From Alkaliphilus peptidifermentans DSM 18978 (GTDB taxonomy: Bacteria > Bacillota > Clostridia > Peptostreptococcales > Natronincolaceae): 40,163 nt of DNA. This document shows positions 8,391 through 15,591 of the stretch, piece after piece. The notes below the pieces were generated by a model that saw only the letters and a program-made list of their open reading frames with translations, was not told where the DNA came from and did not search any database. Made by a program: the position numbers and the translations under genes. The first letter of the stretch is position 1; every line of letters begins with the position of its first letter. The DNA is taken from positions 1 to 40,163 of the forward strand of contig NZ_FMUS01000035.1 in assembly GCF_900101495.1 (NCBI RefSeq), written 5' to 3'.

Positions 8391-8984
8391 TCAGTTATTT
8401 GGCTTAGTTCGAAAAGACTCTAAAAATTGATCCATTACTCTTACACCATATTCTTCTAAAGAAAAAATGCCTCCAGCAATGCACCAGTCATATAAAATGC
8501 CGCGATATACAGTCATGATCATTCTAGATAAATCCTTATATGTAAATTGAGTCATTATTTGACCTTCATTTTGACCTGCTTTGATTATTTCATCTAATAT
8601 GTAGAAAAATTTTCTTGGACTTACCTTACCAGAGATTTTACCGTAAAAACTAATTTGAGCACTATAGAAGGCAGAAACCATTTGTACATCCGTATGTAAT
8701 TCTATAAAGTTAAACACGAATTTACTGAAATCAATTAGTTTGTCCAAATGATTTACATATTCTGTATTCTGTTGAAACCAATCCCAGTAGAAATTGTCAT
8801 AGTTTTCAAACCAAGAAATAACCAATTCATCCTTAGACTTGAAATAATGATAAAATGTGCCTTTTGAGGACTGGGAAGCTGCAATAATCTGATCTACTGT
8901 AACGTTATTGTAACCGTAATGATAGAAAAGATTCCATGCTGTATCTTGAATCCTTTTTTTTGTATTATTCACTTTTGTAGTCAT
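8391..8984 (-). CDS. TetR-family repressor
   Basis: A 197-residue regulator. The N-terminal helix-turn-helix (residues about 8-60) carries the family signature, with VTVDQIIAASQSSKGTFYHY followed by FKSKDEL. The C-terminal region (70-190) is the usual helical ligand-binding and dimerisation domain. ATG follows TTAGGAGC. A terminator lies between it and the M24 gene, whose promoter carries a perfect double palindrome. The gene is divergent from the TVP38-like gene at 9247. It probably controls the M24-peptide-symporter operon and perhaps itself; the ligand is unknown. Confidence 0.85.
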   Translation of the reverse strand: MTTKVNNTKKRIQDTAWNLFYHYGYNNVTVDQIIAASQSSKGTFYHYFKSKDELVISWFENYDNFYWDWFQQNTEYVNHLDKLIDFSKFVFNFIELHTDVQMVSAFYSAQISFYGKISGKVSPRKFFYILDEIIKAGQNEGQIMTQFTYKDLSRMIMTVYRGILYDWCIAGGIFSLEEYGVRVMDQFLESFRTKPNN

Positions 8985-9202
8985 AACATTGCTCCTAACA
9001 CTTTTTTTCTAGCTTTTATTATATCATACTTTACATTTGTTATTTTTTAAGTCTTGACAAACTTTAAAAAAGTTTTTTTTATTCATTATAATTAACCAAC
9101 TTGATTCATGAAAAAAATTAATAGTTCTTATTTTAAAGACATGTGATAGAAGGAAAATAGAGTTCTTTTTATAAAGAATTTGAAATAAAAACTTCAGATA
9201 AG

Positions 9203-9218
9203 GACTAAACTATTAGTC
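9203..9218. promoter_or_regulatory. Small dyad between tetR and the TVP38-like gene
   Basis: GACTAA and TTAGTC flank ACTA. The half-site GACTA/TAGTC resembles the tandem palindrome in front of the M24 gene, so it could be a second, weaker TetR site. The evidence is only this resemblance. Confidence 0.25.
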
Positions 9219-9246
9219 TAAAGTAATGATGAAGTGGGGAGAAAAA

Positions 9247-9939
9247 ATGGAAAAAGGCTGGCTAAGCAAAAGGGTTATACTATTAATTTTAATAATAGTA
9301 GTTGGTATAATAGTGTTGATATTACAGAAATACCATGTATGGGATCTTATCTCAATTGAATACTTAAGAAGATTTACAGATAAAATTAGAAATTTAGGCT
9401 TATTGGGCATAATTTTATATATTATAATCTTTTCTTTTGGGACAATGTTATTTTTACCTAGCCTACCCTTTATATTATTTGGAGGTATTACCTATGGAAC
9501 CTTTGCAGGTATTATATATTCATCTATAGCAGATTTATTAAGTGCTTCAATGGCATTTATTGCCGCTAGATATATAATTAGAAAGAGAATCGAAAGAATG
9601 TTAAGAAAAAATAAGACATTTCATGATATTAATAAAGGAGTAAAAGAAGATGGATGGCGTATCCTGATTGTAACTAGAATGGTGCCAGTTATTCCTCGAT
9701 GGCTACAAAATTATGCTTATGGATTGACAGTAATTTCTTTTAAAACATATGCATTAGTGTCTTTACTGTGTATTGTTCCAGTAACAGCAGTATGGATTAT
9801 CGCTGTTAATACAGTAGGTAGAGGAGAAGAAGATGCAAGAAAAACAATGATATATTTAGGAATTGCAGCAGTGCTCATTGTAGTGATTTCTTATATACCC
9901 AAATATATATATAAGAAAAAGTTAATGAGCAAAAAGTAA
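9247..9939 (+). CDS. TVP38/TMEM64 (DedA-like) membrane protein
   Basis: This 230-residue inner-membrane protein of the SNARE-associated/VTT domain family has a first hydrophobic segment at about 9-29 and then the conserved core. In the core, the LPSLPFILFGG segment is followed by a small-residue helix and a positively charged loop (IIRKRIERML), and then RMVPVIPRWLQNYAYGL leads into a further membrane helix pair. The start at 9247 (MEKGW) is preferred over ATG 9226 because GGGGAG lies directly upstream of it. VTT-domain proteins are implicated in lipid or small-molecule movement across the bilayer; the precise role is unknown. No terminator is obvious directly after it. Confidence 0.8.
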   Translation: MEKGWLSKRVILLILIIVVGIIVLILQKYHVWDLISIEYLRRFTDKIRNLGLLGIILYIIIFSFGTMLFLPSLPFILFGGITYGTFAGIIYSSIADLLSASMAFIAARYIIRKRIERMLRKNKTFHDINKGVKEDGWRILIVTRMVPVIPRWLQNYAYGLTVISFKTYALVSLLCIVPVTAVWIIAVNTVGRGEEDARKTMIYLGIAAVLIVVISYIPKYIYKKKLMSKK

Positions 9940-9941
9940 AT

Positions 9942-10130
9942 TACAAATTAAAGTATTTGATATATATTTCCAATTCACCCTATGACTTCAATCAAATTGA
10001 TGAAAACACCTATGAGCTGATACAAAATGAAGAAGACATGTTGAGGGGTGCATATAGGTTAGTAGTTACATTCACAAAAATAGACAATGAATGGAAAATT
10101 CAGGATAGAAGTATAGAGTTAGAAGAATAG
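9942..10130 (+). pseudogene. Remnant of the 3' end of an unknown gene
   Basis: A frame without a usable start codon encodes ISNSPYDFNQIDENTYELIQ and then LVVTFTKIDNEWKIQDRSIE before a TAG at 10128-10130. The composition and the pattern of a strand ending in IDNEWKIQD look like the end of a small secreted or lipoprotein domain. The sequence has no ribosome binding site or start, which suggests a truncated gene. The family is not recognised. Confidence 0.4.
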
Positions 10131-10187
10131 ACTAATTGACACATAGGCATGTTCCGCTATTAAGTATAAAATATATAATATTGACTT

Positions 10188-10225
10188 AAATAAGCAAAGA
10201 GTCATTAAGGTCCCTTTGCTTATTT
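10188..10225. terminator. Hairpin, probable terminator
   Basis: AAATAAGCAAAG (10188-10199) is perfectly complementary to CTTTGCTTATTT (10214-10225) around a 14-nt loop. The T run is short on both sides. It lies between the gene remnant and the lipoprotein gene. Nothing else is visible in the 9940-10344 gap. Confidence 0.45.
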
Positions 10226-10356
10226 CAGGTGGCAGTAATTCTGTAAATCAAAAATATTAATACATTTCATTGAGTGTATTGATAGACACATAAAAGTGGA
10301 ATTATTTGAGAAAGATATATAATGTATAAAATACTAAATAAAGAATGGGGATGCAT

Positions 10357-11733
10357 ATGTATAGAAAAATAACTATAGTATTAATGATTATTTTAATAGC
10401 TGCAACGTCAAGCTGTGGTCTTCGCAGAGATGCACCTCCCGGTGAGGCACCTAATCCAAGAAACCAGACTGAATTGCAAAGGGAGGACATGCTTGCTAAA
10501 TCAGACCAAGAAGCAGTGGAGGAGAATATAAACGGTTACAATATTGAAGATGATCTTAGGATTACGCAAACGACTCAAGACGATGACAGAATTTCTTGCA
10601 TTGATCAGGAGCAAAGAGCAGAAATCTTGAATAATATCGGATCTAAGCCTATGAATACTGTACTGGAAGAATATGACTCCACATTACCCGAAGCAATAAT
10701 AGACACATTGCAGTATCATCAATATAACATTTCCTACGATTATCTTCTTATAACTGCAGAGGATGGAGCAAAAATACGTGAAAATCCAAAGCCTGATACC
10801 AATTTTGTTGCCCATATAGAAACTCTAGAAAAAATGTCCCTTCTCCAACGGGTTGAGGGTGAAGAACTGGAAGGTTCAAACATATGGTACAGAGTTGCTT
10901 TTGAGAATGGGAATGAAGTAAAAGAAGGATATCTTCACTCAACAGAAGGTACACCAAGGAACTTCCGTTTTGACAGAATGCAGGATGCCATAAATGAGTT
11001 AAGACAGCAGGTGGCAGAGGGAGAGCTGCACTTTATAAGTAATTATAAAAATGAAAACGGTGCTCCGCCTCAAGAGGGTGATGCAGCAGTTGACGAGTAT
11101 GGATACAGGGTTTACCATAGTGCTCCAGCTTATAACGAAGCAAACACAGAAAGCGAATATCGTTACATACCCGATGGGATGCTGGTGCGAATACTGGAGG
11201 AAACTGAAGATTTTTATCGTGTAAATGCTCTAACCTTTGGTGAAGATTACTACATACCAAAACAGTATATTGATACTAATGTCACATTAAGTCAACTAAA
11301 CCATGTGATTGTAGTAGATAGAGATCAGCAGAACCAGGCTTCCTTTGAGGTTGGTGAAGATGGACTAAATCTTGTTTCATATACTCTATCTACTACAGGA
11401 ACTCCAGGGAATTTTTCGTTTGAAACCACCCTTGGCAGCTATAAAGCCATCGTAAAAAGGGATCGCTTTCAGTATCTAGAAAGCGGTACACAGAATATAG
11501 CAGGATATGCTCCATTTGCAATAAGATTTACCGGAGGAGCCTACATACATGGCGTTCCCGTGGCATATGAGGAGGAGGATGGGCAGCAGGTAGATCCCGG
11601 ATTGATAGAATACCTCCATACAATTGGAACATTTCCCCGCTCAAATATGTGTGTTCGGAATTTCACCAGTCATGCAGAATTTCTTTATAACTGGATTGAT
11701 ATTGAAAACGGAGCAGTTATAGTTATAGAATGA
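10357..11733 (+). CDS. SH3/YkuD-type lipoprotein with altered active-site motif
   Basis: This 458-residue exported protein has a lipoprotein signal sequence with cysteine C20 in ATSSC, an acidic linker to about residue 125, two SH3-like segments (about 133-192 and 250-305), and a C-terminal L,D-transpeptidase (YkuD-like) domain from about 312. In active L,D-transpeptidases the domain ends in HG...SHGC-[IV]-R. Here H398 of YIHGVP and the cysteine/arginine pair C432/R434 are kept, but the second motif reads SNMCVR, so the SHG histidine and glycine are replaced by N430 and M431. It would sit on the outer face of the membrane and act on, or bind, peptidoglycan. The start at 10357 (MYRK) is chosen because GGGG lies 6 bp upstream; ATG codons at 10345 and 10351 are alternatives. 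Confidence 0.7.
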   Translation: MYRKITIVLMIILIAATSSCGLRRDAPPGEAPNPRNQTELQREDMLAKSDQEAVEENINGYNIEDDLRITQTTQDDDRISCIDQEQRAEILNNIGSKPMNTVLEEYDSTLPEAIIDTLQYHQYNISYDYLLITAEDGAKIRENPKPDTNFVAHIETLEKMSLLQRVEGEELEGSNIWYRVAFENGNEVKEGYLHSTEGTPRNFRFDRMQDAINELRQQVAEGELHFISNYKNENGAPPQEGDAAVDEYGYRVYHSAPAYNEANTESEYRYIPDGMLVRILEETEDFYRVNALTFGEDYYIPKQYIDTNVTLSQLNHVIVVDRDQQNQASFEVGEDGLNLVSYTLSTTGTPGNFSFETTLGSYKAIVKRDRFQYLESGTQNIAGYAPFAIRFTGGAYIHGVPVAYEEEDGQQVDPGLIEYLHTIGTFPRSNMCVRNFTSHAEFLYNWIDIENGAVIVIE

Positions 11734-11751
11734 TACTAATAAATAATTATT

Positions 11752-11780
11752 AAATAGCCCCCTTGATTAGGGGGCTATTT
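11752..11780 (+). terminator. Terminator of the YkuD-type lipoprotein gene
   Basis: AAATAGCCCCCT pairs perfectly with AGGGGGCTATTT around a 5-nt loop, 18 bp after the stop codon, with T residues following. Confidence 0.85.
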
Positions 11781-11882
11781 AATTAAAGCAACTCATGATA
11801 ATCTCTAGTTTTTTTGATATAATAGTCTTGAATGATGCAGTGTGTCAAAAAAAGATTTCAAATGAGAGGACGAAAAATTATC

Positions 11883-12221
11883 GTGAATATTCAAATTTTT
11901 GGTATAAAGAAATGCTTTGATACAAAAAAAGCAGAACGATACTTTAAAGAGAGAAAGATTAAGTATCAATTTATAGATTTGACATTAAAGGGTTTAAGCA
12001 AAGGTGAGTTGCAAAGTGTTAAGTCGTCCATTGGATTAAATGATTTAATTAATAACGAAGCAAAGGATTTTAAAAAATTAAACCTACATAAAATTACAAC
12101 CCCAAGTATAAGAGAAGAACTATTATTAAGCAATCCAAGTCTATATAAAACACCGATTGTTCGGAATGGTAAACAAGCTACCCTAGGTTATCAGCCAGAA
12201 ATTTGGAAGGCCTGGGAGTAG
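11883..12221 (+). CDS. Spx/ArsC-like thioredoxin-fold protein
   Basis: A protein of about 112 residues of the arsenate reductase-like family. It begins with the strand IQIFG followed by KKCFDTKKAERYF, giving a single cysteine in a C-x-x-T arrangement, and has the family pattern TPSIREELLLSNPSLYKTPI with the conserved arginine, proline and G-Y/F near the C-terminus. No second redox cysteine is visible. The start is taken as GTG 11883 because homologues begin at this strand; the ribosome binding site GAGAGGA is 12 bp upstream, a little far, and an ATG at 11832 in frame would add 17 unrelated residues. Members are reductases or, like Spx and MgsR, regulators that bind RNA polymerase; this one resembles the uncharacterised YffB/YusI-like group most. 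Confidence 0.7.
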   Translation: MNIQIFGIKKCFDTKKAERYFKERKIKYQFIDLTLKGLSKGELQSVKSSIGLNDLINNEAKDFKKLNLHKITTPSIREELLLSNPSLYKTPIVRNGKQATLGYQPEIWKAWE

Positions 12222-12253
12222 TATAGTGAAACTTATAAAGCAATAGATATAAA

Positions 12254-12283
12254 ACAAAAGCATTTTATCCAAAATGCTTTTGT
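12254..12283. terminator. Bidirectional terminator
   Basis: ACAAAAGCATTTT and AAAATGCTTTTGT form a perfect 13-bp stem around ATCC. It lies between the convergent Spx/ArsC-like gene and the 66-aa gene and can serve both. Confidence 0.8.
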
Positions 12284-12292
12284 TCTTTGCTG

Positions 12293-12493
12293 CTATAAAC
12301 CCTTACGGCTACGTTGAATAGTTCTTTTTTTACTTTGCTGACTTGGTACATTGTTATTTCCTTTAATGGTATTGCTACTTGGTTTACCAAAGTCTACTCC
12401 TTGATTTTTAGATGCAATCTTCTGTTTCATAGCTTCCTGTAAACTAATTTTTTTTCTTTCGGTTGATGGAGCATCATTTTCATTATGAGTCAT
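12293..12493 (-). CDS. Small basic hypothetical protein, 66 aa
   Basis: The ATG at 12493 is preceded by AAGGAGACT. The product is hydrophilic and lysine/serine/glutamine-rich, with a central SLQEAMKQKIASKNQ segment predicted helical and a very basic tail (KKRTIQRSRKGL). There is no membrane segment, cysteine or recognisable domain. It lies between a terminator and the ABC-F gene on the same strand (46 bp apart), so it may be read from the ABC-F transcript. The basic tail would suit nucleic acid or ribosome association, which is speculation. Confidence 0.6.
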   Translation of the reverse strand: MTHNENDAPSTERKKISLQEAMKQKIASKNQGVDFGKPSSNTIKGNNNVPSQQSKKRTIQRSRKGL

Positions 12494-12539
12494 TCTATTT
12501 AGTCTCCTTTTTAATATTTATTATAAATTTATAGGCTAT

Positions 12540-14129
12540 TTAAGCCTTTATAGTTTCTAAATATTCATCATAAGTCATTTTAACATCAACCATTCCATCC
12601 GGTGTAATTTCAATTATCCTATTCGCAATAGTCTGAATGAATTGATGATCATGGGATGTAAAGAGAATAATACTCTTATAATCCCTTAATCCATTGTTTA
12701 AAGCAGTAATAGATTCAAGATCAAGATGATTAGTAGGTTGATCTAAAACTAAGACGTTTGCATTAGAGAGCATCATCCTAGATAGCATACAACGAACACG
12801 TTCTCCTCCTGATAACACCTTCAGTTCTTTAAGTGCTTCTTCGCCAGAAAAAAGCATTTTCCCTAAAAATCCTCGAATATAAGTTTCAGACTTTTCTTCA
12901 GAAAACTGTCGTAGCCAGTCTACTAAATTTAGGTCAACATCATTAAAGAATTCTGAATTATCCTTTGGGAAATAGGCATTAGTAATAGTGACACCCCATT
13001 TAAAATGACCACTATCAGCCTCAAGCTCTCCAGTCAATATTTTAAAAAGTGTTGTATTTACAAGCTCATTAGAACCTACAAAGGCAATCTTGTCATCTTT
13101 AGCAACAGTGAAGCTTATATTATCTAATATTTTTTTACCATCAATGGTTTTAGATAGACCATCTACTATTAAAATGTCATTGCCGACCTCACGCTCTGGT
13201 TTAAATCCAACATATGGATATCTTCTAGTAGAGGGTTGAATATCATCAATGGTGATTTTTTCAAGGATTTTTTTACGAGAAGTAGCCTGCTTAGATTTAG
13301 AAGCATTTGCACTAAATCGAGCAATAAAATCTTGTAACTGTTTAACCTTCTCCTCTTTTTTTCGGTTCTGATCCTTCATCATTTGCTGAGCTAATTGACT
13401 TGATTCATACCAAAAGTCATAATTCCCTGCAAATAGTTTTATTTTACCGAAATCAACATCTGCCATATGAGTACAAACCTTATTCAAAAAGTGTCTGTCA
13501 TGGGAAACTACAATGACAGTACCATCAAACTCGATTAAAAATTCCTCTAACCAATTAATCGACTTAATATCTAAGTGGTTAGTTGGCTCATCTAGAATCA
13601 AGACTCCAGGCTTTCCAAATAGTGCTTGGGCTAGAAGTACCTTTACCTTTTCTGACCCTTGTAAATCTGCCATTTTTGCATAATGCAAGTCAGTAGTAAT
13701 TCCTAGGCCTTGAAGTAAAGAAGAGGCATCAGATTCCGCTTCCCAACCATTTAACTCACTAAATTCTGCCTCTAGTTCGGCAGCCCTCATCCCATCTTCA
13801 TCAGTAAATTCTGCTTTAGAGTATAGTATATCCTTTTCCTTAATAATTTCATTCAGACGAATATTACCCATAATAACTGTTTCCAGTACTTGCACGTCAT
13901 CATATTGAAAATGATCCTGTTTTAATACAGAAACTCGTATTCCTTCAGGTATATGGATACTACCAGTATTTGCATCTATTTCATCAGATAAAATCTTTAG
14001 AAAAGTACTTTTCCCAGCTCCATTAGCACCAATAACACCATAGCAATTACCTGGTGTAAATTTTAAATTAACATCTTCAAAAAGCTTGCGCTCTCCATAT
14101 CTTAAGCTTAAATTAGTAACATTTATCAC
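12540..14129 (-). CDS. ABC-F ATPase (YbiT/YkpA-like) with degenerate second site
   Basis: This soluble duplicated ATPase of 529 residues has no membrane part. The first cassette has Walker A GANGAGKST and Walker B LILDEPTNHLD with a modified signature (LQGSEK). The second cassette has a non-canonical Walker A (GSNELVNTTL, lysine missing), an intact signature LSGGERVR, and LVLDQPTNHLD, in which the catalytic glutamate is a glutamine. As I recall, this pattern is typical of the YbiT/YkpA subgroup and is not decay. The inter-domain linker is basic and helical (about 240-290). ABC-F proteins act on the ribosome as translation factors or antibiotic-protection proteins. The start is GTG at 14129 behind GGAAGG. 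Confidence 0.85.
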   Translation of the reverse strand: MINVTNLSLRYGERKLFEDVNLKFTPGNCYGVIGANGAGKSTFLKILSDEIDANTGSIHIPEGIRVSVLKQDHFQYDDVQVLETVIMGNIRLNEIIKEKDILYSKAEFTDEDGMRAAELEAEFSELNGWEAESDASSLLQGLGITTDLHYAKMADLQGSEKVKVLLAQALFGKPGVLILDEPTNHLDIKSINWLEEFLIEFDGTVIVVSHDRHFLNKVCTHMADVDFGKIKLFAGNYDFWYESSQLAQQMMKDQNRKKEEKVKQLQDFIARFSANASKSKQATSRKKILEKITIDDIQPSTRRYPYVGFKPEREVGNDILIVDGLSKTIDGKKILDNISFTVAKDDKIAFVGSNELVNTTLFKILTGELEADSGHFKWGVTITNAYFPKDNSEFFNDVDLNLVDWLRQFSEEKSETYIRGFLGKMLFSGEEALKELKVLSGGERVRCMLSRMMLSNANVLVLDQPTNHLDLESITALNNGLRDYKSIILFTSHDHQFIQTIANRIIEITPDGMVDVKMTYDEYLETIKA

Positions 14130-14289
14130 GCCATTACCTTCCTCTACTAAAAATTAAAAAGCCTCGGTAATTATATCATAAAATCAATAAAAATACATAA
14201 AAAAATGTATGTAAACTTACATTAATCAGGGCATTATACATTGATATATTAATTATTCTATTTATCAATTAACATAAATAAAAAAGGAA

Positions 14290-14315
14290 AGAACCTTGAA
14301 ATATTTCAAGGTTCT
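14290..14315 (-). terminator. Terminator of the cold-shock gene
   Basis: A perfect 26-bp palindrome with arms AGAACCTTGAAAT / ATTTCAAGGTTCT lies 48 bp after the cold-shock stop codon. T residues follow on the minus strand. Confidence 0.8.
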
Positions 14316-14363
14316 TATTTGTAGTTTATATATGCAAAATATAATTAATATTATATTAGTTGA

Positions 14364-14564
14364 TTATAATCTAACTACGTTAGCAGCTTGAGCTCCTCTG
14401 TCACCTTTAACAACTTCGAACTCTACCTTTTGTCCTTCATCAAGGCTCTTGTATCCATCTCCTTGAATTGCAGAAAAATGTACAAATACATCTTCTCCAC
14501 CATCAACAGTGATAAATCCAAATCCTTTTTCTCCGTTAAACCATTTCACGATACCTGTTTTCAT
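14364..14564 (-). CDS. cspA: Cold-shock protein (CspA family)
   Basis: This 66-residue OB-fold RNA/DNA-binding protein has the standard family length. Both nucleic-acid motifs are intact: RNP1 KGFGFI at 14-19 and RNP2 VFVHF at 26-30. It acts as an RNA chaperone that keeps mRNAs single-stranded. ATG follows TTGGAGG. It has its own promoter 45 bp upstream, giving a short leader of about 30 nt, so the long thermosensitive leader known from E. coli cspA is not apparent. It has its own terminator at 14290-14315. Confidence 0.93.
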   Translation of the reverse strand: MKTGIVKWFNGEKGFGFITVDGGEDVFVHFSAIQGDGYKSLDEGQKVEFEVVKGDRGAQAANVVRL

Positions 14565-14609
14565 TAAAAAACCTCCAAATAATTTTATTGTTGCATTAGC
14601 AATCTACTA

Positions 14610-14638
14610 AGTATAACACGTATTTATTTATTTGTAAA
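14610..14638 (-). promoter_or_regulatory. Promoter of the cold-shock gene
   Basis: On the minus strand TTTACA (14633-14638) and TATACT (14610-14615) are spaced by 17 bp. Confidence 0.65.
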
Positions 14639-14683
14639 GCTATAATATTGAAATAAAAACAAATACTGTAAAATTTCAATTAA

Positions 14684-14751
14684 TCTTCATTTGAAAAACT
14701 AAATTCCACTCTATCAACAACCAATGTGAAAATTAGTTTTTCAAATGAAGA
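14684..14751. repeat. 19-bp perfect inverted repeat between two divergent promoters
   Basis: TCTTCATTTGAAAAACTAA (14684-14702) is repeated inverted at 14733-14751 with 30 bp between. It lies upstream of both the cold-shock and the rhodanese promoters, so it is not in either predicted leader. It has no T run. The function is unknown. Confidence 0.7.
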
Positions 14752-14778
14752 GACTATTAAAGTGGGTTTGAAGAGATA

Positions 14779-14808
14779 TTGCTTTCCTTGTGATAGCTTC
14801 TATATAAT
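14779..14808 (+). promoter_or_regulatory. Promoter of the rhodanese-like gene
   Basis: TTGCTT (14779-14784) and TATAAT (14803-14808) are spaced by 18 bp, about 120 bp before the start codon. Confidence 0.6.
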
Positions 14809-14929
14809 GGTATAATATGGGCAACAGAAAAATCAATCGGAAATACTGAAGGTTATTTAATCGCTTTTATAGAAAATATGAATTATATGAAAACAAACTC
14901 AACTTGTTAGTAAAATGGAGGAAAAAAAC

Positions 14930-15346
14930 ATGCCTAATTATTTAAACAAGCAAGATCAGTTGAAAAAAAAGCCAAATGGACTTTCGACTAAAGATGCCTT
15001 TGACTACATGGAAAATGGAGCTATAGTTGTGGATATTAGACCAGAATATGAAACCAGTTATCGAGTTATAGATGTAAAATCTTTATATTTACTTCCTATT
15101 AGCTCATACAAGGAAGAATTTCATGAGATACCTAAAGAAAGACCTTTAATTGTTGTTGATAGTGTAGGACTGCAGAGTCCTAAGGTTGCTGATTTCTTGC
15201 TAGAACAAGGTTATTCGGATGTTGCATATCTAATTGGTGGTATCGTAGCATGGGATCGAAATGGGTTGCCTTTATCTAAAGACTTAGGTAATGAACTACA
15301 TGGTGCTTGTTCTTGTATGCTTAAACCCAAAAAACTATATAAGTGA
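14930..15346 (+). CDS. Rhodanese-like protein without the active-site cysteine
   Basis: A 138-residue single rhodanese domain. The start at 14930 (MPNYL) sits 7 bp after GGAGG, which argues against ATG 14915. The domain has VVDIRPEYET as the usual VDVR-x-x-x-E segment and GGIVAWDRNGLPL as the conserved C-terminal GG-x-x-x-W. The active-site loop should be C-x-x-G-x-R-S; here it reads DSVGLQS, so an aspartate replaces the sulfur-carrying cysteine. The tail adds HGACSCMLKPKK, with a C-x-C pair at the end that could be a new thiol site or metal site. Sulfurtransferase activity by the usual mechanism is unlikely; a sensor or binding role is possible. Confidence 0.8.
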   Translation: MPNYLNKQDQLKKKPNGLSTKDAFDYMENGAIVVDIRPEYETSYRVIDVKSLYLLPISSYKEEFHEIPKERPLIVVDSVGLQSPKVADFLLEQGYSDVAYLIGGIVAWDRNGLPLSKDLGNELHGACSCMLKPKKLYK

Positions 15347-15354
15347 GTTTAAGT

Positions 15355-15382
15355 GTCCCTCAAGCTATAAAGCTGGAGGGAC
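15355..15382 (+). terminator. Terminator of the rhodanese-like gene
   Basis: GTCCCTCAAGCT and AGCTGGAGGGAC pair with one mismatch around ATAA. T-rich sequence follows, ending near 15390. Confidence 0.75.
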
Positions 15383-15395
15383 TTATATTTTAAAA

Positions 15396-15414
15396 AGGGG
15401 AGCGTAGCTCCCCT
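15396..15414. repeat. Terminator hairpin, left copy, flanking element A
   Basis: AGGGGAGCGTAGCTCCCCT (8-bp stem, 3-nt loop) is identical to 15566-15584. An A run lies on its left side and element A begins directly at its right edge. This is the left half of a duplicated terminator. The A run on its left is a T run for the minus strand, so it can still end the ABC permease transcript. Confidence 0.85.
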
Positions 15415-15565
15415 CAGACTGATGAAAAAAACCCATCATCTTCGTTGCTGCAAAAATCCAGCACCCATACGTATTACGTATACGCTGCAGTCGCTAGGTT
15501 TTCTTGCGCCTCGAATCTGTGGCTTTTTCATCAGTCTAGATATTGTTGACTTTTTCAACAACCTC
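15415..15565 (+). mobile_element. 151-bp terminator-nested element, copy A
   Basis: This is one of four copies of the same length in this window. It begins CAGACTGATGAAAAA (15415-15429). The inverted partner TTTTTCATCAGTCTA (15524-15538) lies 27 bp before the right end, and a 7-bp hairpin TTGTTGA/TCAACAA (15543-15561) lies outside it. An inner imperfect stem pairs AAAATCCAGC with GCTAGGTTTT around a loop containing TACGTATTACGTA. There is no protein-coding capacity. It is flanked by identical 19-bp terminator hairpins, and deleting the element and one hairpin leaves a normal bidirectional terminator for the rhodanese and ABC permease genes. I interpret it as a non-autonomous mobile element. 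The interpretation is inference; the repeat structure is directly visible. Confidence 0.85.
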
Positions 15566-15584
15566 AGGGGAGCGTAGCTCCCCT
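15566..15584. terminator. Terminator hairpin, right copy, flanking element A
   Basis: The same 19 bp as 15396-15414, followed by a short T run (15585-15587) on the plus strand. It lies 7 bp from the convergent permease stop codon. On the minus strand this copy lacks a T run because the element follows it. Confidence 0.8.
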
Positions 15585-15591
15585 TTTAGTA

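Noticed and set aside
12540-14129. Decay of the ABC-F second ATP site
   Set aside because: The missing Walker A lysine and the DQ change fit a known subgroup pattern (YbiT/YkpA-like, from memory) and the rest of the protein is intact.
15415-15565. Group II intron, integron attC site or riboswitch as an explanation for the 151-bp element
   Set aside because: No intron domain V-like hairpin or reverse transcriptase, no attC core sites, and the element lies after genes in either orientation, not in leaders.
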